Notes: generated from the letters alone by a model not told the origin. Counted from the stretch's first letter, positions 47,947 to 59,229 are shown. The stretch is DNA of 64,000 bases from Pseudoalteromonas citrea (GCF_000238375.3 NZ_AHBZ03000012.1:248001-312000); one strand, 5' to 3'. Translations and numbers: made by a program.

Positions 47947-49488
47947 TTAATCCGGAAAACGAACCAATATCGCTTCTAGATCATCAATGATATTGTTAAA
48001 TACATCGACTAATTTCGGGTCAAAGTGCAACCCTTTTTGATTGCTTATTTCAGTAACGACACGCTCAACTTCCCAAGGCTCTTTATAACAACGCTTGTGT
48101 CGTAACGCATCATATACATCGGCAAGTGCTACAATACGGCCGAAAACATGAATATCTTCGCCCTTTTTACCTACTGGGTAACCGGTTCCATCCCATTTTT
48201 CATGGTGATCTCTTGCGATAATTGCTCCAGCATTAACTATCTCACGCCTGGAGTCTTTCAATATCTGAAACCCTTTATCAGTGTGAGACTGCATAACCTT
48301 CCATTCATCATCGGCCAATTTGGCTGGCTTATTCAAAATAGCATCAGGAATGCCCACTTTACCTACATCGTGCAAAGGAGAGGCCATTCTGACTAACTCA
48401 GCATCTCGATTGCTCAATCCATAGCCTTCGGCAAGTGCATAACAAATATAAGCAACCCTTTTCACATGATTGCCTGTTTCAGTTGAGCGTTGCTCCAATG
48501 CTTCACTTAAACGATATACTAACTCTTGTTGCGTATCTTCGATTTCAGCTTGCAGCTGCACATTTTCATACGCCAATTGTACATTTTGCGTGAATATTTT
48601 AATAAGATGTTTTTGTGTATCTGTTAAGAACTCAGGAATTCCCGATATAAATAACATCGAACTATGATTATATTCACTGGAACAATATGCAAAAAGATAA
48701 TTATCTTTGTAGATGATCCCTTTTTCTTTTAAAGCCTGATTACACGCTTCAAGCTGCTCAGGTTTAAGCACTTCTGAAATAGGCTTACCTTCAGACTCTT
48801 CAAACTCACCACGTCCTGTAAACACAATTAGCTGATCATTTTGCTGATGAGGCTCATTGCTGGCAACCAAAGATGTTGCATATATAGCTTCATCCACCGT
48901 GCCCAACAAAGACGTTAATTGTTGCATCACGCCTTTAATGAAATGCTCGATTGAATGGGTGGCAAATATATCACGTGACGCACAAATGATTTTTTCAAGG
49001 CCTTGACGTGATTGCTCTATCGCCAAAATATCGCGATACGAGCGAAGACTCGACATAACAACCGTAAATAGCTTTTGCGCTGTCAGCTCTGTTTTTGATT
49101 TGTAATCATTAATATCGTAGTTAACAATCACTTGCCTTTCTGGCGCTTGTCCGGGCTGCCCAGTACGTAAAATAATTCGAATATGATTGTTTTTTGCTGT
49201 TTCACGAATGTACTTCGCCACCTGTAAACCGGCGTCATCGGTTTCCATGACCACATCGAGTAATACGATCGCGGCATCCGGATGATCTATGATAACCTTC
49301 CTCGCTTCCTCCCCAGAATAAGCACTTAAAAACTCCAGTCGCTTTTTTTGAAACTCAAAATCACTAAGGGCCAGTTTTGTTACTGCATGAACCTCTGGTT
49401 CATCATCAACAATAATGACTTTCCAAGTGCCACTGGCTTCTTGTTCGACCACTTCGGTTGGCTCATCTGAAAACAAAAAATCATCCAT
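47947..49488 (-). CDS. response regulator with DUF3369 and HD-GYP phosphodiesterase domains
   Basis: Probable cyclic-di-GMP phosphodiesterase controlled by phosphorylation. The receiver (about 22-150) has DDEPEVH, acceptor Asp in IVLLDVVMETDD and Lys in DYKSK. A DUF3369 sensor-like domain follows (about 160-320). The HD-GYP domain (about 330-510) has the HD pair in SPLHDVGKVGIPD and the signature HHEKWDGTGYP. All catalytic residues are present. It is inserted between prmC and sirB2, which are adjacent in E. coli, and may link c-di-GMP to a partner kinase elsewhere. Confidence 0.92.
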   Translation of the reverse strand: MDDFLFSDEPTEVVEQEASGTWKVIIVDDEPEVHAVTKLALSDFEFQKKRLEFLSAYSGEEARKVIIDHPDAAIVLLDVVMETDDAGLQVAKYIRETAKNNHIRIILRTGQPGQAPERQVIVNYDINDYKSKTELTAQKLFTVVMSSLRSYRDILAIEQSRQGLEKIICASRDIFATHSIEHFIKGVMQQLTSLLGTVDEAIYATSLVASNEPHQQNDQLIVFTGRGEFEESEGKPISEVLKPEQLEACNQALKEKGIIYKDNYLFAYCSSEYNHSSMLFISGIPEFLTDTQKHLIKIFTQNVQLAYENVQLQAEIEDTQQELVYRLSEALEQRSTETGNHVKRVAYICYALAEGYGLSNRDAELVRMASPLHDVGKVGIPDAILNKPAKLADDEWKVMQSHTDKGFQILKDSRREIVNAGAIIARDHHEKWDGTGYPVGKKGEDIHVFGRIVALADVYDALRHKRCYKEPWEVERVVTEISNQKGLHFDPKLVDVFNNIIDDLEAILVRFPD

Positions 49489-49532
49489 TGTTCGGATCCT
49501 TTAAACGTACAACTGTTATTCGGTGAGAAGTA

Positions 49533-50378
49533 TTACTCAGGCCACATTGCTAAAGTAACACGATCACAGCCTGACATATCTTTTATAGTAAGTATATTGG
49601 TATACGCCATTTGTGCAAAATACTGCTGCAACTTAATAGCTTGCTGATATCCATGCTCTATCAATAAATATCCACCTGGATTTAAGTGCGCACGCCCTTT
49701 ATCGATAATATGTTTAATATCAGACATACCTTCATCTGCTGCTACCAAGGCGCTTAAAGGCTCAAAACGCACATCACCTTGCGATAAATGCTCGTCATGC
49801 TCTTCAATGTAAGGTGGATTACTTACGATCAGATCAAAACGCTGACTCGCAACCGACTGGTACCAATTACTTTGCTTGATAGTCACATTGTGAATAGCCA
49901 GTTTTTCTTGATTTCTTTGCGCAAGCGCCACCGCATCAACTGAAAAATCTAATGCCGTCACTTGCCAATTAGGCATTTCAGACGCCAATGCGAGTGCAAT
50001 TGCCCCAGTACCAGTGCCTAAATCAAGCACTGTCGCGTTATTATTAAGCTCAAGGGATAATGCATGTTCCACCAAAGTCTCAGTGTCGGGCCTTGGGATC
50101 AAAGTACTGTTGTTTACCTCAAGCGGTAAACTCCAAAACTCTCGCTCTTTAATTATATGAGCAACAGGTTCGCCATTTATTCGACGAGATACAAACGTTT
50201 TAAACTGTGTATATTGTTCATCACGCAATTGTGCATCAGGCCAAGCAAATAAATAACTGCGTGGTTTACTTAAAATATGAAGGAGTAAGACCTCTGCATC
50301 AAGCTTAGCCGAATCAGAAGTTGCAGAAAATTCAGAAGAGGCCCAAGCAATTGCTTGGGCAACAGTCAAAGAGCTCAC
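49533..50378 (-). CDS. prmC: release factor glutamine methyltransferase
   Basis: Methylates the Gln of the GGQ motif in release factors RF1 and RF2. The 281 residues include LIPRPDTETLVEHAL, the SAM motif VLDLGTGTGAIALALA and the catalytic NPPY in LIVSNPPYIEEHD. It follows prfA by two bases, its substrate's gene, as in most gammaproteobacteria. Confidence 0.96.
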   Translation of the reverse strand: MSSLTVAQAIAWASSEFSATSDSAKLDAEVLLLHILSKPRSYLFAWPDAQLRDEQYTQFKTFVSRRINGEPVAHIIKEREFWSLPLEVNNSTLIPRPDTETLVEHALSLELNNNATVLDLGTGTGAIALALASEMPNWQVTALDFSVDAVALAQRNQEKLAIHNVTIKQSNWYQSVASQRFDLIVSNPPYIEEHDEHLSQGDVRFEPLSALVAADEGMSDIKHIIDKGRAHLNPGGYLLIEHGYQQAIKLQQYFAQMAYTNILTIKDMSGCDRVTLAMWPE

Positions 50379-50380
50379 TG

Positions 50381-51466
50381 TTAATCATCACCCATCGCAG
50401 CAAGTAAATCTGCTTGGTGTTCTAATAATAAAGGATCAACAATTGCACCTAGTTCACCGGCTACAATTTCATTCAAGCGATACAATGTAAGGTTAATGCG
50501 GTGATCGGTAATACGGCCCTGCGGATAATTATACGTTCGAATTCGTTCTGAACGGTCTCCACTACCGACTAAGTTACGGCGCTCTGATGCTTCTGCCGCT
50601 TGACGCTTTTCATCTTCCGCTTGTTGTAAGCGCGCGCCGAGTACGGACATCGCTTTAGCACGGTTTTTATGCTGAGAGCGTTCATCCTGGCACTCAACAA
50701 CCACGCCTGTTGGCAAGTGAGTGATTCGAATCGCAGAATCTGTTTTGTTGACGTGCTGACCACCGGCACCAGAGGCACGGAAAGTATCAACTTTTAGATC
50801 GGCGCTATTTATTTGAATAGCTTCAGCCTCTGGCACTTCCGCCATTACAGCAACGGTACATGCAGAAGTATGTACGCGGCCTTGAGATTCTGTTTCTGGT
50901 ACTCGTTGTACGCGGTGTGCACCAGACTCAAATTTCAATTTCCCGTAAACACCGTCACCACTGATATTAGCAATGACTTCTCGATATCCGCCATGTTCAC
51001 CTTCGTTCACGCTGACGATTTCTATTTTCCACTTTTGTGTTTCAGCATAACGGCTATACATACGGAATAAATCACCAGCAAAAATAGCTGCTTCATCACC
51101 ACCCGTACCGGCACGGACTTCTAAAAACACATTGTTGTTGTCTTTTGGATCTTTAGGTAGCATAAGTACTTGCAGATCATCCTCTAATTGCACAATTGAG
51201 GCTTTTGCTTCTTTATACTCTTCCTGTGCCATTTCGCGCATATCAGGATCTGAATCTTTTAACATTTCCTCTGCTGTAGCAACATCATCTTGCGCTTGTT
51301 GATATGATGCAAACGTTTTAACAACGTCTTCTAATTCAGAATATTCTTTCGACAATGTACGGAAACGATTTTGATCGCTAATAATACTTGGATCACTCAA
51401 CATTGCCTGAACTTCTTCATAACGCTCTGCCAAGGTCTCTAACTTACGATATACAGACTCTTTCAT
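50381..51466 (-). CDS. prfA: peptide chain release factor 1
   Basis: Terminates translation at UAA and UAG. The GGQ motif is in [16 protein letters not shown] and the codon-recognition region lies before it; the N-terminal coiled coil is normal. The start is set at 51466 ([20 protein letters not shown]), which aligns with E. coli RF1 and avoids the hemA overlap; an in-frame start at 51487 is possible. Gives 361 residues. Confidence 0.97.
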   Translation of the reverse strand: MKESVYRKLETLAERYEEVQAMLSDPSIISDQNRFRTLSKEYSELEDVVKTFASYQQAQDDVATAEEMLKDSDPDMREMAQEEYKEAKASIVQLEDDLQVLMLPKDPKDNNNVFLEVRAGTGGDEAAIFAGDLFRMYSRYAETQKWKIEIVSVNEGEHGGYREVIANISGDGVYGKLKFESGAHRVQRVPETESQGRVHTSACTVAVMAEVPEAEAIQINSADLKVDTFRASGAGGQHVNKTDSAIRITHLPTGVVVECQDERSQHKNRAKAMSVLGARLQQAEDEKRQAAEASERRNLVGSGDRSERIRTYNYPQGRITDHRINLTLYRLNEIVAGELGAIVDPLLLEHQADLLAAMGDD

Positions 51467-51473
51467 TAATTTA

Positions 51474-52730
51474 CTATTCCTGCTCAATTCCTAGTGTTTG
51501 TTTCAGTTGGGCCAACTGCTCTATATCACCTTGCTTAGCCGCTTCTTGAATTGCACGGGTTGGTGCATGCGTTAAGCGATTGGTAAGCTTATTGGCCAAC
51601 TCAAGCAAGACTTTTTCTGATGACTTACCTGATTGTAACTGATTGAGTGCTTTTTCAACCAGCTCGTTTTTCACATCTTGTGCATTTTTCCTATATTCAC
51701 GAATGACATCCACTGACTCTAAAGAGCGCTGCCATTGAATAAATTCACGAGTTTTATCTTCTATTATTTTTTGCGCTTCGCGTGCTGCTTGCTCTCGACT
51801 CGCCATATTTTCACTGACTATCGTTTGCAAGTCGTCCACAGAATACAGATAAGCCGCATCTAACTCTCCCACTTGGCTTTCTATGTCTCGAGGCACAGCA
51901 ATATCAATGAGTAGCATGGGTTTATGTCGGCGCTGCTTTAATGCTTGCTCTACCACGCCTTTGCCAATAATTGGCAAAGTACTGGCTGTAGAACTTATTA
52001 CAATATCCGACTTATGAAGCTCATCCGGCAATTGAGCAAGTGAAATCACCTGTCCCTCAATATCTTCGGCCAATCCCTGAGCACGTTCGATAGTTCTATT
52101 TGCAACAGTGATTGATTTTGGGTGATGCTGATATAAATGCTTGGCAACCAGCTCTATGGTTTCGCCTGCACCGATAAGCAACACACGCGTTTTATCTAGT
52201 TGACCATAAATATGCTTCGCCAAATTCACCGCAGCATACGCAACCGAAACAGCGCTCGCGCCAATTTCTGTTTCTGTTCTCACCTGCTTGGCAACAGAAA
52301 AGGTTTTTTGGAACAATCGCTCAAATGTGGGTCTAATCCCATTATGGTGTTTTGCGCTGTTATACGCCTGTTTTATCTGCCCCAGTATCTGGGGTTCACC
52401 CAATACCAATGAATCGAGTCCACATGCCACTCTCATTAAATGATTTATGGCCTCATTATTATGGTGAATATAGATATTATCACTCAGCTGAGCTTCATCT
52501 ACCTTATGAAATGATGCGAGCCAGTTCAGAAGCGCTTGGGAATTACCACACTCAAGGCTACAATAGACTTCGGTACGGTTACAGGTTGAGACAATAACAG
52601 ACTCTTTAAATTGCTCACTTTGCGCAAGTTGCGTTAACGCATCTGAAAGTTGCTCAGGAGAAAACGCAACTTTCTCGCGTAGTTCAACCGATGCAGTTTT
52701 GTGATTTATACCAAGTGCGATGATGGTCAT
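51474..52730 (-). CDS. hemA: glutamyl-tRNA reductase
   Basis: First committed step of tetrapyrrole synthesis by the C5 pathway: glutamyl-tRNA to glutamate-1-semialdehyde with NADPH. Catalytic Cys50 is in [19 protein letters not shown] opens the protein; the NADPH domain has [17 protein letters not shown], then IVISSTAS; a C-terminal helical dimerisation domain follows. Length 418. It is divergent from lolB with the usual short gap. Confidence 0.97.
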   Translation of the reverse strand: MTIIALGINHKTASVELREKVAFSPEQLSDALTQLAQSEQFKESVIVSTCNRTEVYCSLECGNSQALLNWLASFHKVDEAQLSDNIYIHHNNEAINHLMRVACGLDSLVLGEPQILGQIKQAYNSAKHHNGIRPTFERLFQKTFSVAKQVRTETEIGASAVSVAYAAVNLAKHIYGQLDKTRVLLIGAGETIELVAKHLYQHHPKSITVANRTIERAQGLAEDIEGQVISLAQLPDELHKSDIVISSTASTLPIIGKGVVEQALKQRRHKPMLLIDIAVPRDIESQVGELDAAYLYSVDDLQTIVSENMASREQAAREAQKIIEDKTREFIQWQRSLESVDVIREYRKNAQDVKNELVEKALNQLQSGKSSEKVLLELANKLTNRLTHAPTRAIQEAAKQGDIEQLAQLKQTLGIEQE

Positions 52731-52792
52731 AGATGCCAGTATTGCCCGAGCCCAGCTTTAAAGTGGGCGATTTTACCAAAAATCAATCGAAT

Positions 52793-53398
52793 ATGGAAAG
52801 TAAGGAACTTCATTTGACACAATTTCATTTGATTTTGCTCATGTTTTTTTTATTTATTAGTGGATGTGCGCAAAAAATATCACCAATTGACTCTGAAAAT
52901 CCCCAGTGGAAGAACCAATTAAAGGAACAAACGAACTGGCACGCTCGAGGTAAGTTAGCATTTATTAGCCCTCAAGAACGCCAATCAGCCAACTTTAATT
53001 GGCAGTTAAGCAACGACAAACAACACCTCATTTTGACAAGCTTTATTGGCACTCGCCTACTCGAACTCACAGAGCACAAAGACTACAGCGAACTTTCCTA
53101 TGACGGAAAAATCTATAAAGATGATAATAGTAGTGCTTTAATCAAACGTCTAAGCGGTTTTACATTACCCATGAGTCAAGCCCCCTACTGGCTTACCGGA
53201 ACGGTAGTCAATGACACCAATGAATATGATGATCAACAACGTTTAATAGCAACAACTTGGGTTGACCCTCAGGGGCAAGTTTGGCATGCCAAATATCAAA
53301 CCTACAAACTCTACGAAAAAATGTGGCTGCCGTCACGAATGACTCTGTCGCACCAAAACCTCACTGTAAAACTTCAGCTCAATGAATGGCAATTTTAA
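52793..53398 (+). CDS. lolB: outer-membrane lipoprotein localisation factor LolB
   Basis: Receives lipoproteins from LolA and inserts them in the outer membrane. A lipoprotein signal ends at FISGC (Cys25 from this start). The LolB region is recognisable: WHARGKLAFISPQERQSANF and QLSNDKQHLILTSFIGTRLL. The start is not certain: ATG 52793 is used, but TTG at 52814 has a better AAGGA site. The family order hemA-lolB-ispE-prs is conserved. Confidence 0.9.
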   Translation: MESKELHLTQFHLILLMFFLFISGCAQKISPIDSENPQWKNQLKEQTNWHARGKLAFISPQERQSANFNWQLSNDKQHLILTSFIGTRLLELTEHKDYSELSYDGKIYKDDNSSALIKRLSGFTLPMSQAPYWLTGTVVNDTNEYDDQQRLIATTWVDPQGQVWHAKYQTYKLYEKMWLPSRMTLSHQNLTVKLQLNEWQF

Positions 53399-53399
53399 T

Positions 53400-54245
53400 A
53401 TGACCCCCGTTTCAGTTATAGCACCAGCAAAACTTAATCTTTTCCTGCACATTAATAATAAACGCGCTGATGGATATCACGAACTCGAAACTTTGTTTAC
53501 CTTTTTAGACTTTGGTGATGAGTTAACTTTTACATTAAAAAATGAAAATAATATCACCCTTTGTGGTGATACAAACGATATTCCGAATGAAGATAACTTA
53601 ATTTATAAAGCGGCTTTGGCGTTACAACCTTATAAAAAAGTCTCTTTAGGCGTTAATATTAAATTAATTAAAAAGCTGCCAATGGGTGGCGGTGTAGGAG
53701 GTGGTTCATCCGATGCAGCAACCACTTTGCTCACCTTAAATAAGTTATGGCAATGCCAATTAAGCATTGCTGAATTAGCAAAAATAGGCATCCAATTAGG
53801 TGCCGACGTTCCGGTATTCGTTCATGGTAAAACCGCGGTAGCACAAGGGATTGGCGAAAAATTAGCACCAGCCGAATTGCCTAAAAAATGGTACTGCGTT
53901 GTATTTCCGAATGTTCACATTAGTACCGCTGAAATATTTACCCACCCTGATTTGCCACGCAATACACCGAAACTATCTGAGGGCTGGAAATTAGCAGAAA
54001 CAAGGAACGATTGTGAAGCTTTAGTCAAAAAGCTCAACAGCGAGGTTGAAAAGACCCTGCTCTGGTTGCTAAAATACGGCCCGTCCAGAATGACGGGAAC
54101 AGGGGCGTGTTGCTTTGTTGAACTTGATTCACAAATAGCCGCACAGCGTGTGCTCAATTCATTACCGTCATACTGGCAAGGGTTTGTAGCCCCTAACACC
54201 ACGAATTCTCCTGCACATACGCAGTTAGATGAATGGGTAAAGTAG
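53400..54245 (+). CDS. ispE: 4-diphosphocytidyl-2-C-methyl-D-erythritol kinase
   Basis: Phosphorylates CDP-methylerythritol in the non-mevalonate isoprenoid pathway. The GHMP-kinase signature is MGGGVGGGSSDAATTL near residue 93; the N-terminus is PVSVIAPAKLNLFLHI. The ATG at 53400 starts one base after the lolB stop and is preferred over an upstream in-frame ATG inside lolB. Length about 281. Confidence 0.96.
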   Translation: MTPVSVIAPAKLNLFLHINNKRADGYHELETLFTFLDFGDELTFTLKNENNITLCGDTNDIPNEDNLIYKAALALQPYKKVSLGVNIKLIKKLPMGGGVGGGSSDAATTLLTLNKLWQCQLSIAELAKIGIQLGADVPVFVHGKTAVAQGIGEKLAPAELPKKWYCVVFPNVHISTAEIFTHPDLPRNTPKLSEGWKLAETRNDCEALVKKLNSEVEKTLLWLLKYGPSRMTGTGACCFVELDSQIAAQRVLNSLPSYWQGFVAPNTTNSPAHTQLDEWVK

Positions 54246-54326
54246 AAGTAAAATTGTTTAAGTTAGCCTGTTTTGACTCTGTCATTGCATGTTAGTCCAA
54301 AAATTCAGTGCCTGAGGAACCCTACC

Positions 54327-55274
54327 GTGCCTGACATGAAGCTCTTCGCTGGTAACGCAACACCTGAGTTAGCTCAAAAAGTTGCAAAACGTTTATTCAT
54401 TGAATTAGGTGATGCTGTAGTTGGTCGTTTTAGTGACGGCGAGATCAGTGTTCAAATCAATGAAAACGTACGCGGATCGGATGTTTTCATTATCCAGTCA
54501 ACTTGTGCCCCTACTAACGATAACCTAATGGAACTTATCGTTATGGTCGATGCTTTGCGTCGTGCCTCTGCAGGTCGTATTACAGCCGTTATCCCTTACT
54601 TTGGTTATGCCCGTCAAGACCGTCGTGTACGCTCTGCTCGTGTGCCAATTACTGCTAAGGTTGTTGCTGACTTCCTATCTAGCGTTGGTGTAGACCGTGT
54701 ATTAACGGTTGACCTTCACGCAGAACAAATCCAAGGATTCTTCGACGTACCTGTCGACAATGTATTCGGTAGCCCAGTTTTACTTGATGACATGAAAGAG
54801 CGTGAGTTCGATGATGTTGTTGTGGTATCTCCTGATATCGGTGGTGTTGTTCGTGCTCGTGCAATCGCTAAGCTATTAGACGACACAGATCTTGCAATCA
54901 TTGATAAGCGCCGTCCGCAAGCAAACGTATCACAAGTAATGCATATTATTGGTGATGTAGCTGGCCGTGACTGTATTATCGTTGATGACATGATTGATAC
55001 AGGTGGTACATTGTGTAAAGCCGCTGAAGCACTAAAAGAACATGGTGCAAAACGCGTATTCGCTTATGCAACTCACCCAGTTCTTTCAGGTTCTGCAGCC
55101 GAGAATTTACGTAACTCCGTCATTGACGAAGTGATTGTAACTGACTCTATTCCTCTTTCAGATGAATTGCGTAGCCTAGATAATATTAAAGTACTTACTC
55201 TTGCAGATATGCTGGCCGAAACAATTCGCCGTATCAGCAATGAAGAGTCTATCTCTGCCATGTTCCAGCATTAA
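54327..55274 (+). CDS. prs: ribose-phosphate pyrophosphokinase
   Basis: Makes PRPP from ribose-5-phosphate and ATP. The GTG at 54327 with GAGGA eight bases before it gives a 315-residue protein, the same length and N-terminus ([16 protein letters not shown]) as E. coli Prs, which also starts at GTG. Motifs: [23 protein letters not shown] and the PRPP loop [11 protein letters not shown]. It lies between ispE and rplY as in E. coli relatives. A terminator follows. Confidence 0.98.
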   Translation: MPDMKLFAGNATPELAQKVAKRLFIELGDAVVGRFSDGEISVQINENVRGSDVFIIQSTCAPTNDNLMELIVMVDALRRASAGRITAVIPYFGYARQDRRVRSARVPITAKVVADFLSSVGVDRVLTVDLHAEQIQGFFDVPVDNVFGSPVLLDDMKEREFDDVVVVSPDIGGVVRARAIAKLLDDTDLAIIDKRRPQANVSQVMHIIGDVAGRDCIIVDDMIDTGGTLCKAAEALKEHGAKRVFAYATHPVLSGSAAENLRNSVIDEVIVTDSIPLSDELRSLDNIKVLTLADMLAETIRRISNEESISAMFQH

Positions 55275-55304
55275 TAAATAATGTGACATCGTCTATTAGA
55301 GAAC

Positions 55305-55331
55305 AAAAAGCACCTTAAAGGTGCTTTTTTT
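55305..55331 (+). terminator. rho-independent terminator after prs
   Basis: AAAAAGCACC, loop TTAAA, GGTGC, followed by seven T. Classic form. Confidence 0.9.
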
Positions 55332-55448
55332 GTATCTATAGTTTTAATTACGTTATGCCAATGGTATAGTAGCGCGCCTTTTTTAGGTAGTTGAGGTACT
55401 TGGTCGCGAGTATCTTAAAACATTAATCAAATTATTTTTGGAGACATC

Positions 55449-56060
55449 ATGTCTAACGAATTATACACATTGAATGCCGAAGTACGTGCTGACCTAGGTA
55501 CGGGTGCGAGCCGCCGTCTACGTCATGCAGACAAAGTTCCAGCTATCCTTTACGGTGCAGATAAAGAAGCGCTAGCGCTTACTCTTGAGCACAACAAAGT
55601 GATCAAAGCACAAGAAGATGAAGGTTTTTACAGCCACATCCTTACGCTTAACATCGCTGGTGAGTCTGTAGAAGCAATTCTTAAAGACATTCAACGTCAC
55701 CCATTTAAGCCTAAAGTAATGCACATGGATTTCCAACGTGTTGATGCTTCTCACAAAATCCACACTAAAGTACCTGTACACTTCCTAAACGAAGATGCAG
55801 CGACTAAAGGTGGAAACACAGTAGCACACCAAGTAACTGAAATTGAAATCACATGTCTTCCAGCTGCACTACCTGAGTTCATCGAAATCGATGTAGCTGC
55901 ACTAGAAGTAGGTGTTACTCTTCACCTTTCAGACGTAACTCTTCCAGCTGGTGTTACTTCAGTTGAGCTTGCTAAGGGCGAAGGTCACGACCAAGCGGTT
56001 GTAACTCTAAACGCTCCTAAAGGCGCTGCTTCTGAAGAAGCTGAAGAAGCTGCTGAATAA
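55449..56060 (+). CDS. rplY: ribosomal protein bL25, long (CTC/TL5) form
   Basis: Binds 5S rRNA in the 50S subunit. The N-terminal 90 residues are the bL25 domain ([20 protein letters not shown]), followed by the C-terminal TL5/CTC beta domain (about 95-190) and an acidic tail. E. coli bL25 has only the first domain. A strong TGGAGA site precedes the ATG. Located between prs and pth as in many relatives; pth follows by 18 bases. Confidence 0.96.
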   Translation: MSNELYTLNAEVRADLGTGASRRLRHADKVPAILYGADKEALALTLEHNKVIKAQEDEGFYSHILTLNIAGESVEAILKDIQRHPFKPKVMHMDFQRVDASHKIHTKVPVHFLNEDAATKGGNTVAHQVTEIEITCLPAALPEFIEIDVAALEVGVTLHLSDVTLPAGVTSVELAKGEGHDQAVVTLNAPKGAASEEAEEAAE

Positions 56061-56078
56061 TTCAAAGGTGTCAGCACC

Positions 56079-56663
56079 TTGAATAATATTCAAATGCTAG
56101 TGGGCCTGGCTAATCCAGGCCCCGAATATCAAAACACACGTCACAATGCTGGCGCATGGTTCATCGAAGAACTTGCCAGACGCTATAATTGCCAACTAAA
56201 ACCTGATGCCAAACACCACGGCTTAACAGGTAAAGTACTCATCAATAATCAAGAATTTAAGCTTTTAATCCCCACCACTTTTATGAACTTAAGTGGCAAA
56301 TCAGTCAGTAGCTTAGCGAATTTTTATAAAATTCCTGTCGAGAATATTCTCGTCGCACATGATGAGATGGATTTAGAGCCTGGCGTTGCTAAATTAAAAA
56401 AAGGCGGCGGACATGGTGGGCACAATGGATTAAAAGACATTATTGCTAAAATGGCGAATAATAAAGACTTTATGCGACTTCGTGTTGGTATTGGTCACCC
56501 AGGTCACAGAGATAAAGTGACTGGTTGGGTGCTAGGAAAAGCACCTCAAGCAGACCAAGAAGTCATTGATGCAGCCGTTGATGAAGCAGTGCGTTGTATG
56601 GAAATATTAGCGAAAGATGGTGTGCTAAAAGCACAAAACAGACTACATTCATTTAAGCCGTAA
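56079..56663 (+). CDS. pth: peptidyl-tRNA hydrolase
   Basis: Releases peptides from dropped-off peptidyl-tRNA. The catalytic His22 is in [10 protein letters not shown]; other family parts are [31 protein letters not shown] and [13 protein letters not shown]. The start is TTG at 56079; the only near alternative, ATG 56094, would remove part of the first strand. Length 194. Confidence 0.96.
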   Translation: MNNIQMLVGLANPGPEYQNTRHNAGAWFIEELARRYNCQLKPDAKHHGLTGKVLINNQEFKLLIPTTFMNLSGKSVSSLANFYKIPVENILVAHDEMDLEPGVAKLKKGGGHGGHNGLKDIIAKMANNKDFMRLRVGIGHPGHRDKVTGWVLGKAPQADQEVIDAAVDEAVRCMEILAKDGVLKAQNRLHSFKP

Positions 56664-56712
56664 ATAACGACGCGTTATTGCGGTTTTTTGAGTAACATAA
56701 AGGTTCAAAACT

Positions 56713-57804
56713 ATGGGTTTTAAATGTGGCATTGTCGGTTTACCTAATGTAGGTAAATCAACCTTATTTAATGCATTAACCAAAGCCGGCATTGAAGCCG
56801 CTAACTTTCCATTTTGTACAATCGAGCCAAACACTGGTGTAGTACCAGTGCCTGACGCTCGTTTAGACCAACTTGCTGAAATTGTTAATCCACAGCGTAT
56901 TATCCCAACTTCAATGGAGTTTGTAGATATTGCAGGACTGGTTAAAGGCGCATCAAAAGGTGAAGGCTTAGGTAACCAATTCTTAGCTAATATTCGTGAA
57001 ACAGATGCAATTGGCCACGTTGTCCGTTGTTTTGAAGATGAAAATATCGTTCACGTATCAGGTACCATTGATCCAGCTGACGATATTGATGTGATCAATA
57101 CCGAGTTAGTACTTGCTGATATGGATGCGGCTGATCGCGCAGCACAGCGTAATGCAAAAAAAGCCAAAGGTGGCGATAAAGACGCAAAATATCAAAATGA
57201 TGTTTTGGTCAAAGTAAAAGCACACCTTGATGAAGGTTTAACGTTGCGCTCACTAGAGCTAAGCAAAGAAGAAAAAGATGCAATAAAAAGCATCAACTTC
57301 CTAACAATAAAGCCAACCATGTATATCGCTAATGTCACCGAAGATGGTTTTGAAAATAACCCATTCTTAGACAAGGTACGTGAAATTGCAGCAGCAGAAG
57401 ACGCGGTCGTTATTCCTGTCTGTGCAGCCATTGAATCTGAGCTTTCTGAGCTTGAAGAAGATGACAAGCGTGAATTTATGGAAGATCTTGGCCTAGAAGA
57501 ACCAGGGCTGAACCTTGTGATCCGTGGGGGTTATGAACTTCTTAAGCTACAAACTTACTTTACCGCTGGGGTAAAAGAAGTCCGCGCTTGGACAATACCT
57601 GTTGGGGCTACCGCACCACAAGCTGCTGGTAAAATTCATACTGACTTTGAGCGAGGCTTTATTCGTGCTCAAACCATCGCATTTGATGACTACATTGAGT
57701 TTCGCGGTGAAAGTGGTTCTAAAGATGCAGGTAAAATGCGTCAAGAAGGTAAAGATTACGTCGTTAAAGATGGTGATGTCTTAAACTTCTTATTCAATGT
57801 CTAA
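56713..57804 (+). CDS. ychF: redox-regulated ATPase YchF (Obg-like GTPase family)
   Basis: Universally conserved P-loop ATPase of the Obg family that binds ribosomes. G1 is GLPNVGKST (9-17), a coiled-coil insert follows the G domain and the C-terminal TGS domain carries the usual [13 protein letters not shown]. Length 363, identical to the E. coli length. pth-ychF adjacency is conserved. Confidence 0.97.
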   Translation: MGFKCGIVGLPNVGKSTLFNALTKAGIEAANFPFCTIEPNTGVVPVPDARLDQLAEIVNPQRIIPTSMEFVDIAGLVKGASKGEGLGNQFLANIRETDAIGHVVRCFEDENIVHVSGTIDPADDIDVINTELVLADMDAADRAAQRNAKKAKGGDKDAKYQNDVLVKVKAHLDEGLTLRSLELSKEEKDAIKSINFLTIKPTMYIANVTEDGFENNPFLDKVREIAAAEDAVVIPVCAAIESELSELEEDDKREFMEDLGLEEPGLNLVIRGGYELLKLQTYFTAGVKEVRAWTIPVGATAPQAAGKIHTDFERGFIRAQTIAFDDYIEFRGESGSKDAGKMRQEGKDYVVKDGDVLNFLFNV

Positions 57805-57825
57805 TTAAACATTGAACCTTACTAT

Positions 57826-57849
57826 AAAGGGCCAACTATGGCCCTTTTT
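57826..57849 (+). terminator. rho-independent terminator after ychF
   Basis: AAAGGGCC, loop AACTAT, GGCCCTTTTT. Right after the ychF stop codon. Confidence 0.85.
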
Positions 57850-58295
57850 GCTTTTTAAGTCGCGATTTCGTAACACCACACTGCTAAACTATCATCTGCA
57901 GTAACACGACAACGGCTTCTTCATCGCATCACGCTTTCAATATGGATTGTTTTTAACACAGCTAATTACTTCTTTAGAGCGTTACAGTGACCAAAAACAC
58001 GATACATGGCAAAGCGCATACCGAGATTTGTAATAAAGGCTTATAAAAGACAGCCAACGCTCACATAAACCTAATCACCACTTTACGCTAGTCAGGGACT
58101 TTCAGTACATTATTTTACCAATACACCAATATTGATGACTTTCCTTGTAAACAGCCACCACAGAACTTTTCTGCCAAATATAGATACACACACACTTTTT
58201 GTATAAAATCTCTTCTGTCACTTGTGTTTATTGGGCTAATTCGTTTATTTAATCTGCAAACAAACCACTGACAGTGATTTTTTGCAAAAAAGGTG
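57850..58295. other. non-coding gap before the Met/Leu/Gln tRNA array
   Basis: About 450 bp without a supported gene. A minus-strand frame at 58115-58396 exists but overlaps the tRNA promoter and tRNA-Met and shows no family features. No structured RNA was recognised. Confidence 0.4.
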
Positions 58296-58324
58296 TTGAC
58301 GAGTTTAGGCCATATCAGCATAAT
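58296..58324 (+). promoter_or_regulatory. promoter of the Met/Leu/Gln tRNA array
   Basis: TTGACG (58296-58301), 17-bp spacer, CATAAT (58319-58324), then the GC-rich discriminator ACGCCCCGC. It is about 40 bp before the first tRNA-Met. Confidence 0.8.
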
Positions 58325-58363
58325 ACGCCCCGCACCAGCAACGGTGAGATACAAAAAAGACAT

Positions 58364-58440
58364 GGCTATGTAGCTCAGCTGGTTAGAGCACATCACTCAT
58401 AATGATGGGGTCCCCTGTTCAAATCAGGGCATAGCCACCA
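58364..58440 (+). tRNA. tRNA-Met, elongator (anticodon CAT), copy 1
   Basis: 77 bases, GGCTATG/CATAGCC acceptor, anticodon loop CTCATAA, encoded CCA. It matches the E. coli elongator tRNA-Met rather than initiator or tRNA-Ile2. Confidence 0.95.
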
Positions 58441-58485
58441 CTCTTTTTACTACCAAAATCTCATTATAAATTGCTGACGCTATAT

Positions 58486-58570
<85 letters not shown>

Positions 58571-58610
58571 ACTTCTCGATAAGAAGTAAACTTATCAACT
58601 AAGTAATTGT

Positions 58611-58685
58611 TGGAATATCGCCAAGCGGTAAGGCAGCAGGTTTTGATCCTGCCATTCCCAGGTTCAAATCCTGGTATTCCAGCCA
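58611..58685 (+). tRNA. tRNA-Gln (anticodon TTG), copy 1
   Basis: 75 bases, TGGAATA/TATTCCA acceptor, anticodon loop TTTTGAT, encoded CCA. Confidence 0.97.
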
Positions 58686-58687
58686 AT

Positions 58688-58764
58688 GGCTATGTAGCTC
58701 AGCTGGTTAGAGCACATCACTCATAATGATGGGGTCCCCTGTTCAAATCAGGGCATAGCCACCA
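58688..58764 (+). tRNA. tRNA-Met, elongator (anticodon CAT), copy 2
   Basis: Identical to copy 1. It begins only two bases after tRNA-Gln copy 1. Confidence 0.95.
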
Positions 58765-58780
58765 TTTACTTACCCTCTGT

Positions 58781-58865
<85 letters not shown>

Positions 58866-58900
58866 TCTTTATTTAGATGTAAAACTAGAAAGCTAATTGT

Positions 58901-58975
58901 TGGAATATCGCCAAGCGGTAAGGCAGCAGGTTTTGATCCTGCCATTCCCAGGTTCAAATCCTGGTATTCCAGCCA
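58901..58975 (+). tRNA. tRNA-Gln (anticodon TTG), copy 2
   Basis: Identical to Gln copy 1. Confidence 0.97.
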
Positions 58976-59035
58976 CTTTCTCTACCAATGAAAGTGTTTA
59001 TATAATTAGCAGCTTGTGGCTTAACTACAAACCCG

Positions 59036-59120
<85 letters not shown>

Positions 59121-59154
59121 TCTTTTAGATGTAAAATTAGAAAGTAATTATTGT

Positions 59155-59229
59155 TGGAATATCGCCAAGCGGTAAGGCAGCAGGTTTTGATCCTGCCATT
59201 CCCAGGTTCAAATCCTGGTATTCCAGCCA
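59155..59229 (+). tRNA. tRNA-Gln (anticodon TTG), copy 3
   Basis: Identical to Gln copy 1. Confidence 0.97.

Noticed and set aside
58115-58396. Minus-strand open frame of 93 codons before the tRNA array
   Set aside because: It runs over the tRNA promoter and tRNA-Met, has no good ribosome-binding site and no recognisable domain.
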